Shown here: piece after piece, positions 53,884-63,752 of the stretch
How the letters are laid out: the number at the start of each line of letters is the position of its first letter
Numbering within the stretch: position 1 is the first letter of the stretch
Assembly (NCBI GenBank): GCA_030323885.1
Contig: CM059199.1
Location: forward strand, 73,803,050 to 73,867,049
Length of the DNA stretch: 64,000 bases
DNA from: Branchipolynoe longqiensis
Taxonomy: Eukaryota > Annelida > Polychaeta > Phyllodocida > Polynoidae
Direction of reading: 5' to 3'
Notes under the pieces: generated by a model
Databases searched by the model: none
What the model was told of the DNA's origin: nothing
The model's input: only the letters and a program-made list of their open reading frames with translations
Made by a program: the position numbers and the translations under genes

Positions 53884-55396
53884 TCATCATCATGCTGTCG
53901 GTCGCGATGTGATAAAGACTGCTTTCATTACTTGACTGCCGCTCTCCATTTACCTCTCTGCTGTGAGAGTTGAGTCCATGAGTCGGTCTTAATGTCTCTC
54001 AGCTTCAGGTTTCTCTTGATGGTATCTTTGAACCGGAGACGGGGGCGCCCTCTCTTTCTGTAGCCAGAAGACAGTTGAGAATAGAGGATCTGCTTTGGTA
54101 GCCTGTCTGATGACATCCTCATGAGGTGTCCAGTCCACCGGAGATTCTTTTTGATCAGAAGATCTTCCATAGAGGGCAGCCCCATCCGTTCGAGTATTTC
54201 CTTATTCGTCACTTTGTCCTTCCAGGTTAGCCTCATGATTGAACGCAGATGTCGCATCATGAAGGCATGCAGCTTTTTCACCTGCTGTCTGTATGCTGTC
54301 CAGGCCTCGGCTCCGTATAGTAGGGTCGATAGCACGATTGCCCGGTAGATCTTACCTTTGACCCGAATGGACACATGGTGGTTGTTCCAGAGTCTCTGGC
54401 GTAGTCGGCCGAAAGATGCGCTAGCCTTGGCCATCCTCCTCTGTATCTCAGCATCAATGCGTCCATCACTTGATATAGTGCTTCCGAGATAGGTGAATTC
54501 CGGAACAGAGTTCAGCTTGTTTCCGTCAACCATGATCTCCTCCTCTCGGGTTCTTGTAGAGTTGGGTTGGTACAGCACCTCCGTCTTCTTGATGTTAATT
54601 TTCAGGCCAAACTTCTTTGATGCATCGGAGAAAGCGTCCACTATTTTCTGGGTCTCTTCAGCAGAGTGGGCAACCAGTGCACTGTCATCTGCGAATAGTA
54701 GCTCTCTCACCAGTATCTGAGTAGTCTTGGTCTTCGCTCTGAAGTGTGCGACATTGAATAGGTCAGCGCTCTGTCTGGACTGTATATAGATGCCATCCCC
54801 CATGTCTCGGAAAGCCTCATCTAGCATTGCTGATAGGAAGATGGAGAAGAGCGTGGGGGCCAGTACACAACCTTGCTTGACCCCATTGGTAACCCCGAAC
54901 GATTCCGAGACTTCCCCTCCAGCACTAACGTTCGCCATCATTCCTGTATGTAGAGCCTCGATCATAGTTGTGAACTTCTCTGGGCATCCATACTTCCTCA
55001 GTAGCTGCCATAGCCCGGTCCTCCCGACTGTATCAAATGCCTTAGTGAAATCGACAAATACCATGTACAGTGGTCGGTCCTGCTCAATGCACTTTTCTTG
55101 TAGCTGTCGGAGACAAAATATCATATCCACAGTGCTCCGGTTACCTCTGAAGCCACACTGTGACTCTGGAACTACACCAGGTGTTATGTGAATAGATAGT
55201 CCTGGCGAAGATCTTCCCTGCTATGGAAAGAAGAGAGATTCCTCTATAGTTCCCACAGTCTGTTCGATCACCTTTCTTGTAGATGGTTACAATGCTGGCA
55301 TCCTTCCATGCTTGGGGTACAGAACCCTCCTCCCAGGCATTGGTGATTAGTTGGTGCAGTCTGTTGAGCAGATTGTCTCCTCAGAGACAATCTGCT
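53884..55396 (-). mobile_element. LINE-L, 5'-truncated
   Basis: A minus-strand non-LTR element about 1.5 kb long, with a very short 3' UTR ('gaaagcagtctttatcac', 'gaccgacagcatgatgatg') and a (gat)n tail. At the 5' cut the sequence folds back on itself: 'agcagattgtctc' (55367-55379) and 'gagacaatctgct' (55384-55396). Other 3' fragments lie at 10738 and 18437, and its 3' end is borrowed by SINE-H. Confidence 0.88.
53928..55130 (-). pseudogene. LINE-L reverse transcriptase, truncated and frameshifted
   Basis: 400 residues of a non-LTR polymerase used for target-primed reverse transcription. Visible are motif A 'VFVDFTKAFD' (residues 24-33, Asp27), 'NGVKQGCVLAPTLFSIF' (82-98), the catalytic 'FADD' (146-149), the thumb 'FTYLGSTIS', 'YGAEAWT' and C-terminal 'KRGRPRLRFKD'. 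The coding trace continues upstream in another frame to about 55370 ('IVTIYKKGDRTDCGNYRGIS'), so a frameshift or small deletion lies near 55190. The endonuclease domain is absent. Motifs fit the RTE superfamily or a neighbour; I do not fix the clade. The frame downstream of the frameshift is intact over 400 codons, so the copy is not old. Confidence 0.88.
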
Positions 55397-55560
55397 ATAT
55401 AGATATATAGATATATAGATATATAAAGATAAATATGGATATATATGGATATAAATCAAATTCGTTGAAGATATTTTAAATATATGTAATACATATATAA
55501 ATATAGAGAGATTTGCATATAAATATATATAGATATAAATATATATATGTAGATAGATAT
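55397..55560. repeat. (atatagat)n microsatellite
   Basis: 'atagatatatagatatata' and related tracts. Confidence 0.93.
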
Positions 55561-55795
55561 AGAATTCCAGGTCCAATGACGCATCGAATTATATCTGAAT
55601 TCACTTCAAATGGGGCATGTAAAATTGAGGTTTCACTTGATAAAAATGTTTGCTATATACGCATTTATTAAATAAACTGACCAGGTTCAAAGAAGGAAAA
55701 GCGATGGTTTGACCAAAAACAAACATTTCTCGCCATGAATATGGCCTATGCTGCCGACACGGCATAAAGCAACAATCAATCAATCAATCAACCAA
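55561..55795 (+). mobile_element. 3' end of an RTE-like element
   Basis: 'ctgccgacacggcataaagc' followed by (aatc)n at 55772-55793 has the look of an RTE or RTE-mobilised SINE 3' end. The upstream sequence is non-coding. Confidence 0.5.
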
Positions 55796-56059
55796 TGGTT
55801 TTGAGTTTCTGTAATTTTTCTGAGATAAATAGATTATCTTGGTTGTTATAATCTACCTTACTTTAGTGTGAAGTAACTGTTATTTAATATAGCTAACTTT
55901 TGAGATATTTAAAGTTTAAGCATGTCAAATTAGATTTGGCAGCCACTCAAAAAGTCTGGCACCATATGCTTCTACAGTAACAGGTTCTATTAATTTGCCA
56001 CAGTATCCCTTCTAAATAGCAACAAATGCTTAATAAGTGCATCAGAATCTAAGTTAGAT
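55796..56059 (+). mobile_element. MITE-M, left part (host of the YR insertion)
   Basis: 'ttttgagtttctgtaatttt', 'gtgaagtaactgttattta' and 'caacaaatgcttaataagtg' follow the MITE-M copy at 35741-36020. The rest appears beyond the YR element. Confidence 0.75.
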
Positions 56060-56294
56060 GTGTGATATAATCTATTATATAAATATAAGATGGCGGGTGA
56101 AGTTATTTATAATATTATTTATTATCCTATGATCTTATAATATTATTTACTATCCTACGATTTGATGATTATTTCTTGTCCATGATATATATTTGCTGCG
56201 GGCCAGCACGCTTCTTTGCTGCTCCCCCTCCCCCACCTTCTACTTTCCTCACTTCTACTGCTTGCTTTGCACACTACACACCTATTTTTACTTT
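56060..56294 (+). repeat. split repeat A1
   Basis: Starts 'gtgtgatataatct' and ends about 'cctatttttactttt'-like. It contains 'gatggcgggtgaagttattt' and 'tgctgcgggccagcacgctt'. It differs from A2 at about four positions. Confidence 0.9.
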
Positions 56295-57354
56295 ACTTTG
56301 GAGGAAGACACAGTCTACTTGCTACCTGTGTTCTTTACCATGTCTGGAACTAACAAGGAGAAGACAACCTGCCTATGCATGTCTGTGTCGTGAGCTAAAA
56401 CATTTAATTATTTATTTATTCATTATTTCATGTCTGTCGATTTGGTCTAATATATCGAGAAGGACCAAGATGGCGGAGAGAGCCATAGCCGTCATGATTG
56501 TCGACGTCTAGTTGGGGGTGGAGGACATATTGGTCGATTTATAAAGCAAAAGAAATTTATATATTTAACATCGCTACATATTTACGCTTGTGTGTGTCGA
56601 TTACATGTTCAACGATCGACACAAAATAGACTTCTTTTCATATTGAAATCTACTCAAGATGGCGGATGGCGGGAAATCGGACATGTCTGTCGACGTTAAA
56701 TTCTTGTAGTGAAGCCATGATATGAAAATGAGTGTGTTGAGCAAGCAAGGTATTTAATAATAAACATCTGTAATTTTAATAAATTTGTGTGTGTCGAAAC
56801 ATATTTGACGCTGGAGTTCGGCGATTTATTTTATTACGGAATTCTAAGCAAGATGGTGGAAGGCCTGAAAGGGGCCATGTTTGTCTCATTATAATGCTAA
56901 GAATGACACAAGATGGACTTTTACCGTTTTTTATATTGAGATTTGTGTTTGTCGAATGCAGTATCATTTTATTATTGAACTACTAAGCTGCTGGACCAAG
57001 AACTCCATGATTGTCGATGTGATACTAGTTTAATAAAATTGTGGATGGCAGGCAAACTGGATTGTCATCGTTTAACCACTAACTAAGGCCATGTTAGTCG
57101 AATTATAACGTTAAGAACGACACGAGATGGACTTTTATCGTTTATTATTGAGACTCGAGTTTGTCGAATGCAGTTTTATTTTATTACTGCACTTACTATG
57201 CTCCTGAAACCAAGAACTCCATGATTGTCGATCTGATACTAGTCTTACCCATGTTGGTCGATTTTACCACCAGGAAAGCAGGAATTTGACATACTACCGG
57301 CTGTAAAAAACATTATTATCGACATCCTGTTTCTGCTTAAAGCACAGCATTCCG
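56295..57354 (+). repeat. YR element leader with degenerate repeats
   Basis: About 1.06 kb between A1 and gag. Two clear tandem units (about 56885-57050 and 57105-57265) share 'gatggacttttaccgttt', 'gtttgtcgaatgcag' and 'aagaactccatgattgtcga', and at least one more diverged unit lies upstream. 'gtcga' occurs about eleven times. No substantial frame is present, so it is an untranslated leader. Confidence 0.75.
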
Positions 57355-58353
57355 ATGCCTTTTTGTAGTGCTTGTGGTAGAAGTCACGACAAGACTAGTG
57401 TTTGTAACAGCGCTGAGGACGATAGCGTTGTGTGTGAGACGAGAAGTACTTCGGCGGCCAGAATGTCTAAGGGCGCATGCAAGGAGGATGTGATGGCATC
57501 GGAGACAGGCGGGGGCTTCAGGAGTGTGGCGGAGCTACGCAAGGAAACTCTTCGGGAGATTTAGGAACTACGCGCGGAGAAAGAGTTGGACGAGTTGCTG
57601 CAGATGAGGGATGCCCTGTTAGCGGAGAGAGCGGACCGACGACTATGGCACAACGTGGGCTCGACTGTCATGGCGGCTGGGGGCGTGGTTGCGGAACCTC
57701 CAAAGATCCCGCTCGGGTCTACGTCGACGGCCACGACGGGCGGCCATTCAACCTATGGCCATGCAAGGAACCATTCGAGGACCGGGGCAAGGAGATGTAG
57801 GCGCCACAATAGCAGTTCTTCAAGCAGCAGTGCTTCACGGAAGAGAAGAAGTAAGTGGTCTCTGAAGCGCTACATGGTTCCCAAGAAAAATGTTGAGAAA
57901 TTGAACTGCCACGAATTGGTTTGTGCTACGGCTAACTGGGCATTAGACATCCCGGAGATGTCGATTGCGGACTATCGGGCGATTCTACATCATATCAGTT
58001 TTGTTTCTTACCGTGCTAGGCATAATGACTATTTTGATACCAGCCATGTTCAGTACGATGCTGCCATTAGAAAGTTAGCAGAAACGCAGGGTTTCGCTGC
58101 TTTCACTGAGGCACACACAGGTAAAAGTGTTTTACACTACAGTCAAGCAAATGTGCGTGATAAGAAGCAGAAGGGGGCTTCGGGTGAAAACAGGCGATGC
58201 GGGACATTGGCAGGACCAACTGCCAGCAAGCGCCCCTGTTACGCCCATAACAGTGAGCAAGGATGTGCTAAAAAAGAGGACCAGTGTCGCTTTGCGCACA
58301 TATGTTCAAAATGTGGTGTGAAAGGGCACAAACGCAACAGCTGCAGAGATTGA
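57355..58353 (+). pseudogene. YR element gag-like protein, one in-frame stop
   Basis: The structural protein expected to package element RNA. The frame runs 57355-58353 (about 332 residues) with one internal TAG at 57562-57564, which splits a predicted coiled-coil around 'ELRAEKELDELLQMRDALLA'. The centre is Ser/Arg-rich. The C-terminus has a CCCH finger (C-x8-C-x6-C-x3-H, residues about 295-315) followed directly by a CCHC knuckle ('CSKCGVKGHKRNSC', C-x2-C-x4-H-x4-C). This arrangement is typical of ORF1 in DIRS/Ngaro elements. An N-terminal 'CSACGRSHDKTSVC' is also Cys-rich. The start is the first Met after an upstream in-frame stop. The TAG may be a decay mutation; readthrough cannot be excluded. 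Confidence 0.82.
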
Positions 58354-58427
58354 AGTGTTGGGGTGAGTGGTGGTTGTGACGTGACGGGCACACATCCGAC
58401 GGGTGAGGGGGATTGCCAGGCTGTTAG

Positions 58428-60518
58428 TGGGCGGATAGAGGCGGGACTGCTGTCAGTGCCCCTCAGGAGCCGGATGAATCGACAACCCCTATGCCATTCG
58501 TCTTTCATGATGGTGGTGATTGTGATACCTTTAGTAATGTCGATACGGTATGGGACGGTAGCCGGGGAGCTGGCATTGGGTGTCAGTTAATATCGTGTGA
58601 AATCGACAATCAGGACGTTCGCCCGGGGGTAAAAAGTGACAAGGTTTCCGTCGGTTCGGTTAAAACTGAATCAAAGTTAAGCTGGAATGGATTGAGAGAG
58701 AACAGCTGGTAGGACTTTATTGTGGTAGTGGAGAGTGAACATGGACATTTGATGGTGTCGGTAAGGGAGACACGTGACTCTGATTTTGTCACTTTTGGAG
58801 TCTATGAAGATTGTGCATCAGGTTCCTGTGATTGTATTTATGTATTGTCCTCCATTACATGTCAACTAAAACCATGCCGTTTTTTTGTAGAGTGTTTTTG
58901 CAGGGGAAGCTGTGATGTTGGCGGCCTATATATGTTACAGGGTATTGTCTTTGGCTTTAGGGTTATCGATCGAGATTGTGATGCCTGTTATGATGTTAAG
59001 ACTAGATGTACCAAAACATTATGGGAGGCCGATATAATCGAGTCACGCTTGTCGGCTGAAATTCATGACGGCTTTGTGACGAAGGTAGTGGATCCTCCCC
59101 TTTGTGTGCATGGGCTTTTTGTGGTTCCGAAAGATAGTGGTGATGGCCGTAGTGTAGTGGATTGCAGTAGGCCTAAGGGTGGTTCTGTGAATAACTGGAC
59201 TTCTACTATTGCCACAAAATTTAAATACAAGGGTATCGACGATGTGGTTGATTTATTAGAGAAGGGAGACTACCTGGCTTGTATCGATATTAAGGATGCC
59301 TATCGGGCTGTTCACATTCACCCGGATGATAGGTCTAGCCAGGGCCTTAAGTGGCGGTTTAAGGGGGAAAATGTTGATACTTATTTAGTTGATAGTAGAC
59401 TTTGTATGGGGATCTCCTCGAGTCCCTATATATTCTCTCGCATCTCGGATTTTGTGGTGCAATGTGCAGCCAGAGAGAGGGTTTGTCGTGTAGTGAGCTA
59501 CCTCGATGATTTCTGCATCATCGCCGGTACATTCGACCAGGCAGCTGCTTACCAGCAGATAACCATTGCTATTCTTCGTCGCTTGTTTTTTTTTATTGGT
59601 TATAGAAAACTTATTTTGCCATCCATGAATGTCAGGTTCCTTGGGATAGAGGTGCATTCCGAATCTCTAGAATTATCACTCCCCCAGGATAAGTTGGATA
59701 AGTTGCGAGGAAGACTTCTGAGTTTTAAGTCAAGAAGGAAGGCTTGCAGGAGGGACCTGGAGCGCCTGGCTGGCCTCCTGGCACATTGTGCGAAGGTGGT
59801 TAGGGGAGGCAGGACCTTCAGTAGAAGGGTCTATGATTTGATCGGTACTCTTCGTGAACCATATTTTAAGGCAAGACTTAATGCAGGCTTTAGGGCTGAT
59901 ATTGACTGGTGGATTGAATTTGCTTCTAGTTTTAATGGCAAGGCAGGTATGTTGGGTAAATTTGCCGCTACTAAAGCTATGTACAGCGACGCCTCCGGCT
60001 GGGGCCTTGGCGCTAGTTTTGGTAATGACTGGCTGGTTGGTGCATTCAGCACCGGTGATGAGCATGTGATAGATCAGGTTTGTGGTCACCATGGGGTCAG
60101 GTTGATGGACGGATTGGGTGATAAACATATTAATATTAAGGAAATGCATGCGGTAATTGAGGGCTTTCACCGCTGGGCAGCTGACTGGTCAAATTTAGAG
60201 ATTGTTTGTTTAACTGATAGTGCAGTCATTCAGGCCTCACTCAATACAGGTCGCTCCCACTCTGCTGATATAATGGCTATGTTGCGTGGAATCTTTTGGT
60301 TGTCTGTTAGCAAGAATTTTGTGTTCCATTCAGTTTACATTAATACACGCATTAACACTGTTTGTGATGCCCTGAGCAGATTGGACGGTCGGTCCAGCTG
60401 CTCTCGAATAAGGGAGGTTGACAGTGATTGGGTTATGTGCTGCACTCACCTTTTTGATGCCCCTATCTTTTTTCCTTGCAGATCTGGTGCAGTTGCGAGG
60501 CGAACAAAAGGGATTTGA
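58428..60518 (+). CDS. YR element reverse transcriptase-RNase H
   Basis: Copies element RNA into DNA and removes the RNA strand. The frame is open from 58428 but has a TAG at 58710-58712. After it, the uninterrupted part is 58713-60518, with the first ATG at 58752. Counting from 58722, the RT has 'LFVVPKDSGDGRSVVDCSRP' (132-151), the catalytic Asp in 'CIDIKDAY' (Asp189) and the 'YLDD' box (260-263). RNase H follows with Asp423 ('YSDASGWGLG'), Glu474 ('INIKEMHAV'), Asp499 ('CLTDSAV') and Asp549 ('CDALSRLD'), so all catalytic residues are present. It overlaps the recombinase frame by about 100 bp at its end, as usual in this class. No methyltransferase domain follows. The N-terminal region before residue 100 is Cys-rich and unassigned. 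Confidence 0.92.
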
Positions 60519-61452
60519 GAGCCATTCTTATGCGCAAAATTCTATTTCAACCCGTTCCGTTCAGCTACGGAGGTATTTTGAATTCCTGGCTCTTTTTCTT
60601 AGTGACAGTTCTCCTTTTCCTTGTTCCTCTGAGCGAGTTGCATGATACGCAGCTTGGTTAGCTAGGTCGCTGACGTACAAATTATTTGTCCGTGTTCTCA
60701 GATGGAATGGGGCGTTGCCCATCCAATACGATGATTTTGTGGTTGCTTCAACCCTGAAGGGGATAAAGCACCAAAAGGGGGATGCTCACCATCAGGCCCC
60801 CCCTATCCTACCACATATGCTTTTGCATATTTTTTCTTTATTGACTAACAACCCAGGCCATATTGCCTGGCGTGCAGCAATGTTGTGCTCATTTAGAGCA
60901 CTCCTTCGTAAATCACAAATCACTGACTCAGATTCTGCCCTGTGTAGGGGGGATTTTTTCTTCCACCCATGGGGAATGATAATACAGATGCGTCGCTCGA
61001 AGACTATACAGTTTCGTGAGAGGGTCTTGGAGATACCCGTATCTCGCTGTCCCAATACAGCCCTTTGTGCAGTGTATTGGACAGAGCGCCATTTTACTGA
61101 TATAACAGCCCGGGACGGGGACATGGCTTTTCGCCTTCCGGGACTGGGCAGCTCCTCATTCCCGATGACATATTCAGCTTATCAGGAGATGCTAACGCTG
61201 TTCTCAAATAGGGCGGGCCTCGGTGAGGAGCATTTCACCTCGCATTGCCTTAGAAGGGGAGGTTATACATATTTGGCTATGTCAGGTGCCTCTATTGAGG
61301 AAATTAAGGTCAGGGGTGATTGGGCCTCTGACACGGTCTACTCCTACTTGAAGACCCCATTGCAAGAAAGGATAGTCAATGACTTCCGTGTCGCGGCTGC
61401 TTTGTCAGCGCTTGAGGTCGGGGGGGCTGTTGGTGGGGCGGGCCCGGTTTAG
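60418..61452 (+). pseudogene. YR element tyrosine recombinase, one in-frame stop
   Basis: Integrates the circular DNA intermediate by site-specific-type recombination. The frame overlaps the end of RT-RNase H and is open to 61452 except for a TGA at 60643-60645, inside the N-terminal core-binding domain. On its far side the frame continues 'YAAWLARSLTYKLFVRVLRW'. From Met 60715 the catalytic domain has Arg65 ('LLRKSQI'), Lys96 ('RRSKT'), His177 and Arg180 ('HCLRR'), Trp203 ('GDW') and the likely nucleophile Tyr211 ('VYSYL'; Tyr209 is the alternative). The R-K-H-R-W-Y set is therefore intact. The TGA may be a CpG transition of an Arg codon. The native start is uncertain because the first part may be made by overlap or re-initiation from the RT frame. 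Confidence 0.88.
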
Positions 61453-61467
61453 CGGTCCCGTTTGGCA

Positions 61468-61557
61468 TTATTGCTCGGCCAAGAGCCTTATCAAATAAAT
61501 TAGGCTGTTCACCAACCTTCCGTCTCGTCCTCTTCCTTTCACTTAGCCTGACTTTAT
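61468..61557 (+). repeat. split repeat B1
   Basis: 90 bp starting 'ttattgctcggccaagagcc', with 'caaataaattaggctg' (polyadenylation signal). It differs from B2 at one position. Confidence 0.92.
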
Positions 61558-61793
61558 GTGTGATATAATCTATGATATAAATATAAAATGGCGGGTGAAG
61601 TTATTTATAATATTATTTATTATCCTATGATCTTATAATATTATTTACTATCCTATGATTTGATGATTATTTCTTGTCCATGATATATATTTGCTGCGGG
61701 CCAGCACGCTTCTTTGCTGCTCCCCCTACCCCACCTTCTACTTTCCTCACTTCTACTGCTTGCTTTGCACACTACACACCTATTTTTACTTTT
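61558..61793 (+). repeat. split repeat A2
   Basis: Near-identical to A1, placed between B1 and B2. Confidence 0.92.
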
Positions 61794-61814
61794 AGCTTTG
61801 TATAGGTAGGGCGT

Positions 61815-61904
61815 TTATTGCTCGGCCAAGAGCCTTATCAAATAAATTAGGCTGTTCACCAACCTTCCGTCTTGTCCTCTTCCTTTCACTTAGCCTGACT
61901 TTAT
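61815..61904 (+). repeat. split repeat B2
   Basis: 90 bp, near-identical to B1. It forms the right end of the element. Confidence 0.92.
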
Positions 61905-62012
61905 ATTGTAATATATTGATGAGTGATACATTACAGATATGTAGAATAAAATCTAGATATTTGTTTTGGTTTTGGAAATTTGATGTTTTCATCAGACTGT
62001 CGACCTTTAATG
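61905..62012 (+). mobile_element. MITE-M, right part
   Basis: After about 30 unmatched bases, 'gatatgtagaataaaatcta' to 'ttttcatcagactgtcgacc' completes the MITE-M begun at 55796. Confidence 0.72.
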
Positions 62013-62159
62013 AGACTAACTATGTTTAAAAAGCCTCTACTTTTCAGAGTTTGGTGAGATGGTGGGTTTTAGCAGTCGCTAGGGAGTTCTAGAATGGGGT
62101 GAGTCTACGGTGAGGATGGTATCCCGTTCCAATTTAAGTAAATTGCTCAGGAAGGACAC

Positions 62160-62832
62160 GCCTTCCCTGCAGTCATTGGGGGGGAGGTGAGGTGGGAGGT
62201 GAGGTGGGGAGCTGAGGGTGGGAGGGAGATGGGAAGGTGAGGTGGGGGGTGAGGTGGGAGGTGAGGTGAGGAGTTGAGTGGGGTGAGGGGGAGGTTGAGG
62301 TGGGAGGTGAGGTGTGGGGGTGGAGGGGAGGTGGGTGGGTGGGGGTGAGGTGGGAGGTTGAAGGTGGGAGGTGGGTGGAGGTGAGGTGGGAGGTGAGGTG
62401 GGAGGTGAGGTGGGATGTTGGTGAGGTGGGAGGTGAGGTGGGAGTGAGGTGGGGGTGAGGGTGGTGTGAGGTGGGAGGTGAGGTGGGGGGGGTGGGAGGT
62501 GGGAGCTGAAGTGGGAGGTGAGGTGGGAGGTGAGGTGGGAGGTGAGGTGGGAGGTGAGTAGGTGGATGTGAGGTGGGATGTGAGGTGGGAGGTGAGGCGG
62601 GAGGTGAGGCGGGAGGTGAGGCGGGAGGTGAGGTGGGAGGTGAGGTGGGAGGTGAGGTGGGAGGTGAGGTGGGAGGTGAGGTGGGAGGTGAGGTGGGAGG
62701 TGAGGTGGGGAGGTGAGGCGGGAGGTGAGGTGCGAGGTGAGGTGGGAGGTGAGGTGGGGGCGTGAGGTGGGAGGTGAGGTGGGAGGTGAGGTGGGAGGTG
62801 AGGTGGGATGTGAGATGGGAGGTTGTTGCTCG
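62160..62832 (+). repeat. 12-bp minisatellite 'ggtgaggtggga'
   Basis: About 50 units with local variants (cggga, gggga). The 12-bp period yields a four-residue repeat in open frames on both strands, which is not coding. Confidence 0.95.
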
Positions 62833-63031
62833 TCTAATCAAGCTTTTATTTCGATGTTGTTAATTTCCCCAGGGGCCTGAAGATGACTCCGATTACCATC
62901 CGGAAGTGGGCAGCGGAAACCAAGCCCTGAACCTGTATCTTGTACCGGAAGACGGCCAGTCGCCATGGGGACGCAACTGATGTCACAGCCACGGGAGTCA
63001 AGCCTGATATGACGCCGGACAGCAATGAGTG
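62833..63031. other. unique stretch; no gene seen
   Basis: No exon is identified. 'tctcgcgag' lies a little downstream at 63088-63096, a palindromic motif found at some metazoan promoters. Confidence 0.4.
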
Positions 63032-63482
63032 TGACGTCACAAACGCTACTGTCGCGATCTGTCATCCCCGCATTGGATGGGTGACATCTCGCGAGGCTCT
63101 CCATCGAAAGATGACATTTTAGTTGTTTTAGTTTTTTAAGGTTTTTATTGGGGGGGGGGGGGGTTTACAAGCAGCATGTATGTGACGTCACAAGGAAAGT
63201 GTCTGCTGGCTCTGATTTCATCGCAGACGACGCACAGCAAGGGACAGAAGTGGCGTCATAGGAGCCGTGTAACCAAGTGGAAGTCTAGCTGCTGGCATAG
63301 GCGGTAGGTTTGTAGCTGTCTACGTGGAGTGAAAGGAAAAAAAGGAAAACCAGGGTATTGACTGTGACGTCACAGAAAAGCAAGACTAGTCGGAGTGACG
63401 TCATAATGAGCGAGGATTCATGGCGTAATCGGTTTGGGGTTTCCTGACTGAGACGCTGTGAACGTAGCGTCTGCTATAAAAG
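63032..63482 (+). promoter_or_regulatory. CRE cluster with TATA box
   Basis: Four perfect 'tgacgtca' palindromes at 63032-63039, 63183-63190, 63365-63372 and 63396-63403, plus the near match 'ggcgtcat' at 63252. 'ctataaaag' at 63474-63482 is a good TATA box. CRE sites bind CREB/ATF factors. The layout suggests a cAMP-responsive promoter reading rightwards, but the first 25 bp downstream enter a fold-back repeat and no exon is seen. Confidence 0.5.
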
Positions 63483-63503
63483 TACAAGGCATTAATTAAC
63501 GAC

Positions 63504-63752
63504 GCTCAGCCGTGTCCCGTGTTCAGCCGTGTACCTATACTCAAACTCAAGGCATTGTCAATGGTCGTAAGTCACTAACCTTATAAATTTAAGATGTTTT
63601 CTATATGTGTACCAATCGATTTGTTAATAGGTGGTGTGCTTTTAGAGATATTTCACTTGTTCTGTATTTTCTGTATGAGAATTACTCACGACCATTGACA
63701 ATGCCTTGAGTTTGAGTATAGGTACACGGCTGAGCACGGGACACGGCTGAGC
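63504..63752. repeat. fold-back element with 65-bp arms
   Basis: The left arm 63504-63568 and right arm 63688-63752 are inverted with a single mismatch. They contain 'tactcaaactcaaggcattg' and a doubled 'ctcagccgtgt'. The 119-bp loop is related to 6765-6895, showing this is a repeat family. Confidence 0.9.

Larger units (their letters stand above)
56060..61904 (+). mobile_element. Ngaro/PAT-type YR retroelement
   Basis: A 5.8-kb element with gag, RT-RNase H and tyrosine recombinase on one strand and the split-repeat order A1 (56060-56294), genes, B1 (61468-61557), A2 (61558-61793), B2 (61815-61904). The two A copies and the two B copies are each nearly identical. Split direct repeats and the absence of a methyltransferase frame argue for the Ngaro/PAT group rather than DIRS1, which has inverted termini. 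The MITE-M flanks show no clear target duplication, as expected for recombinase-mediated integration. Each of the three coding frames has one in-frame stop, so this copy is probably dead although structurally complete. Confidence 0.9.

Noticed and set aside
55796..62012. Classical LTR retrotransposon
   Set aside because: The repeats are split (A-B-A-B) and the integrase is a tyrosine recombinase, not a DDE integrase.
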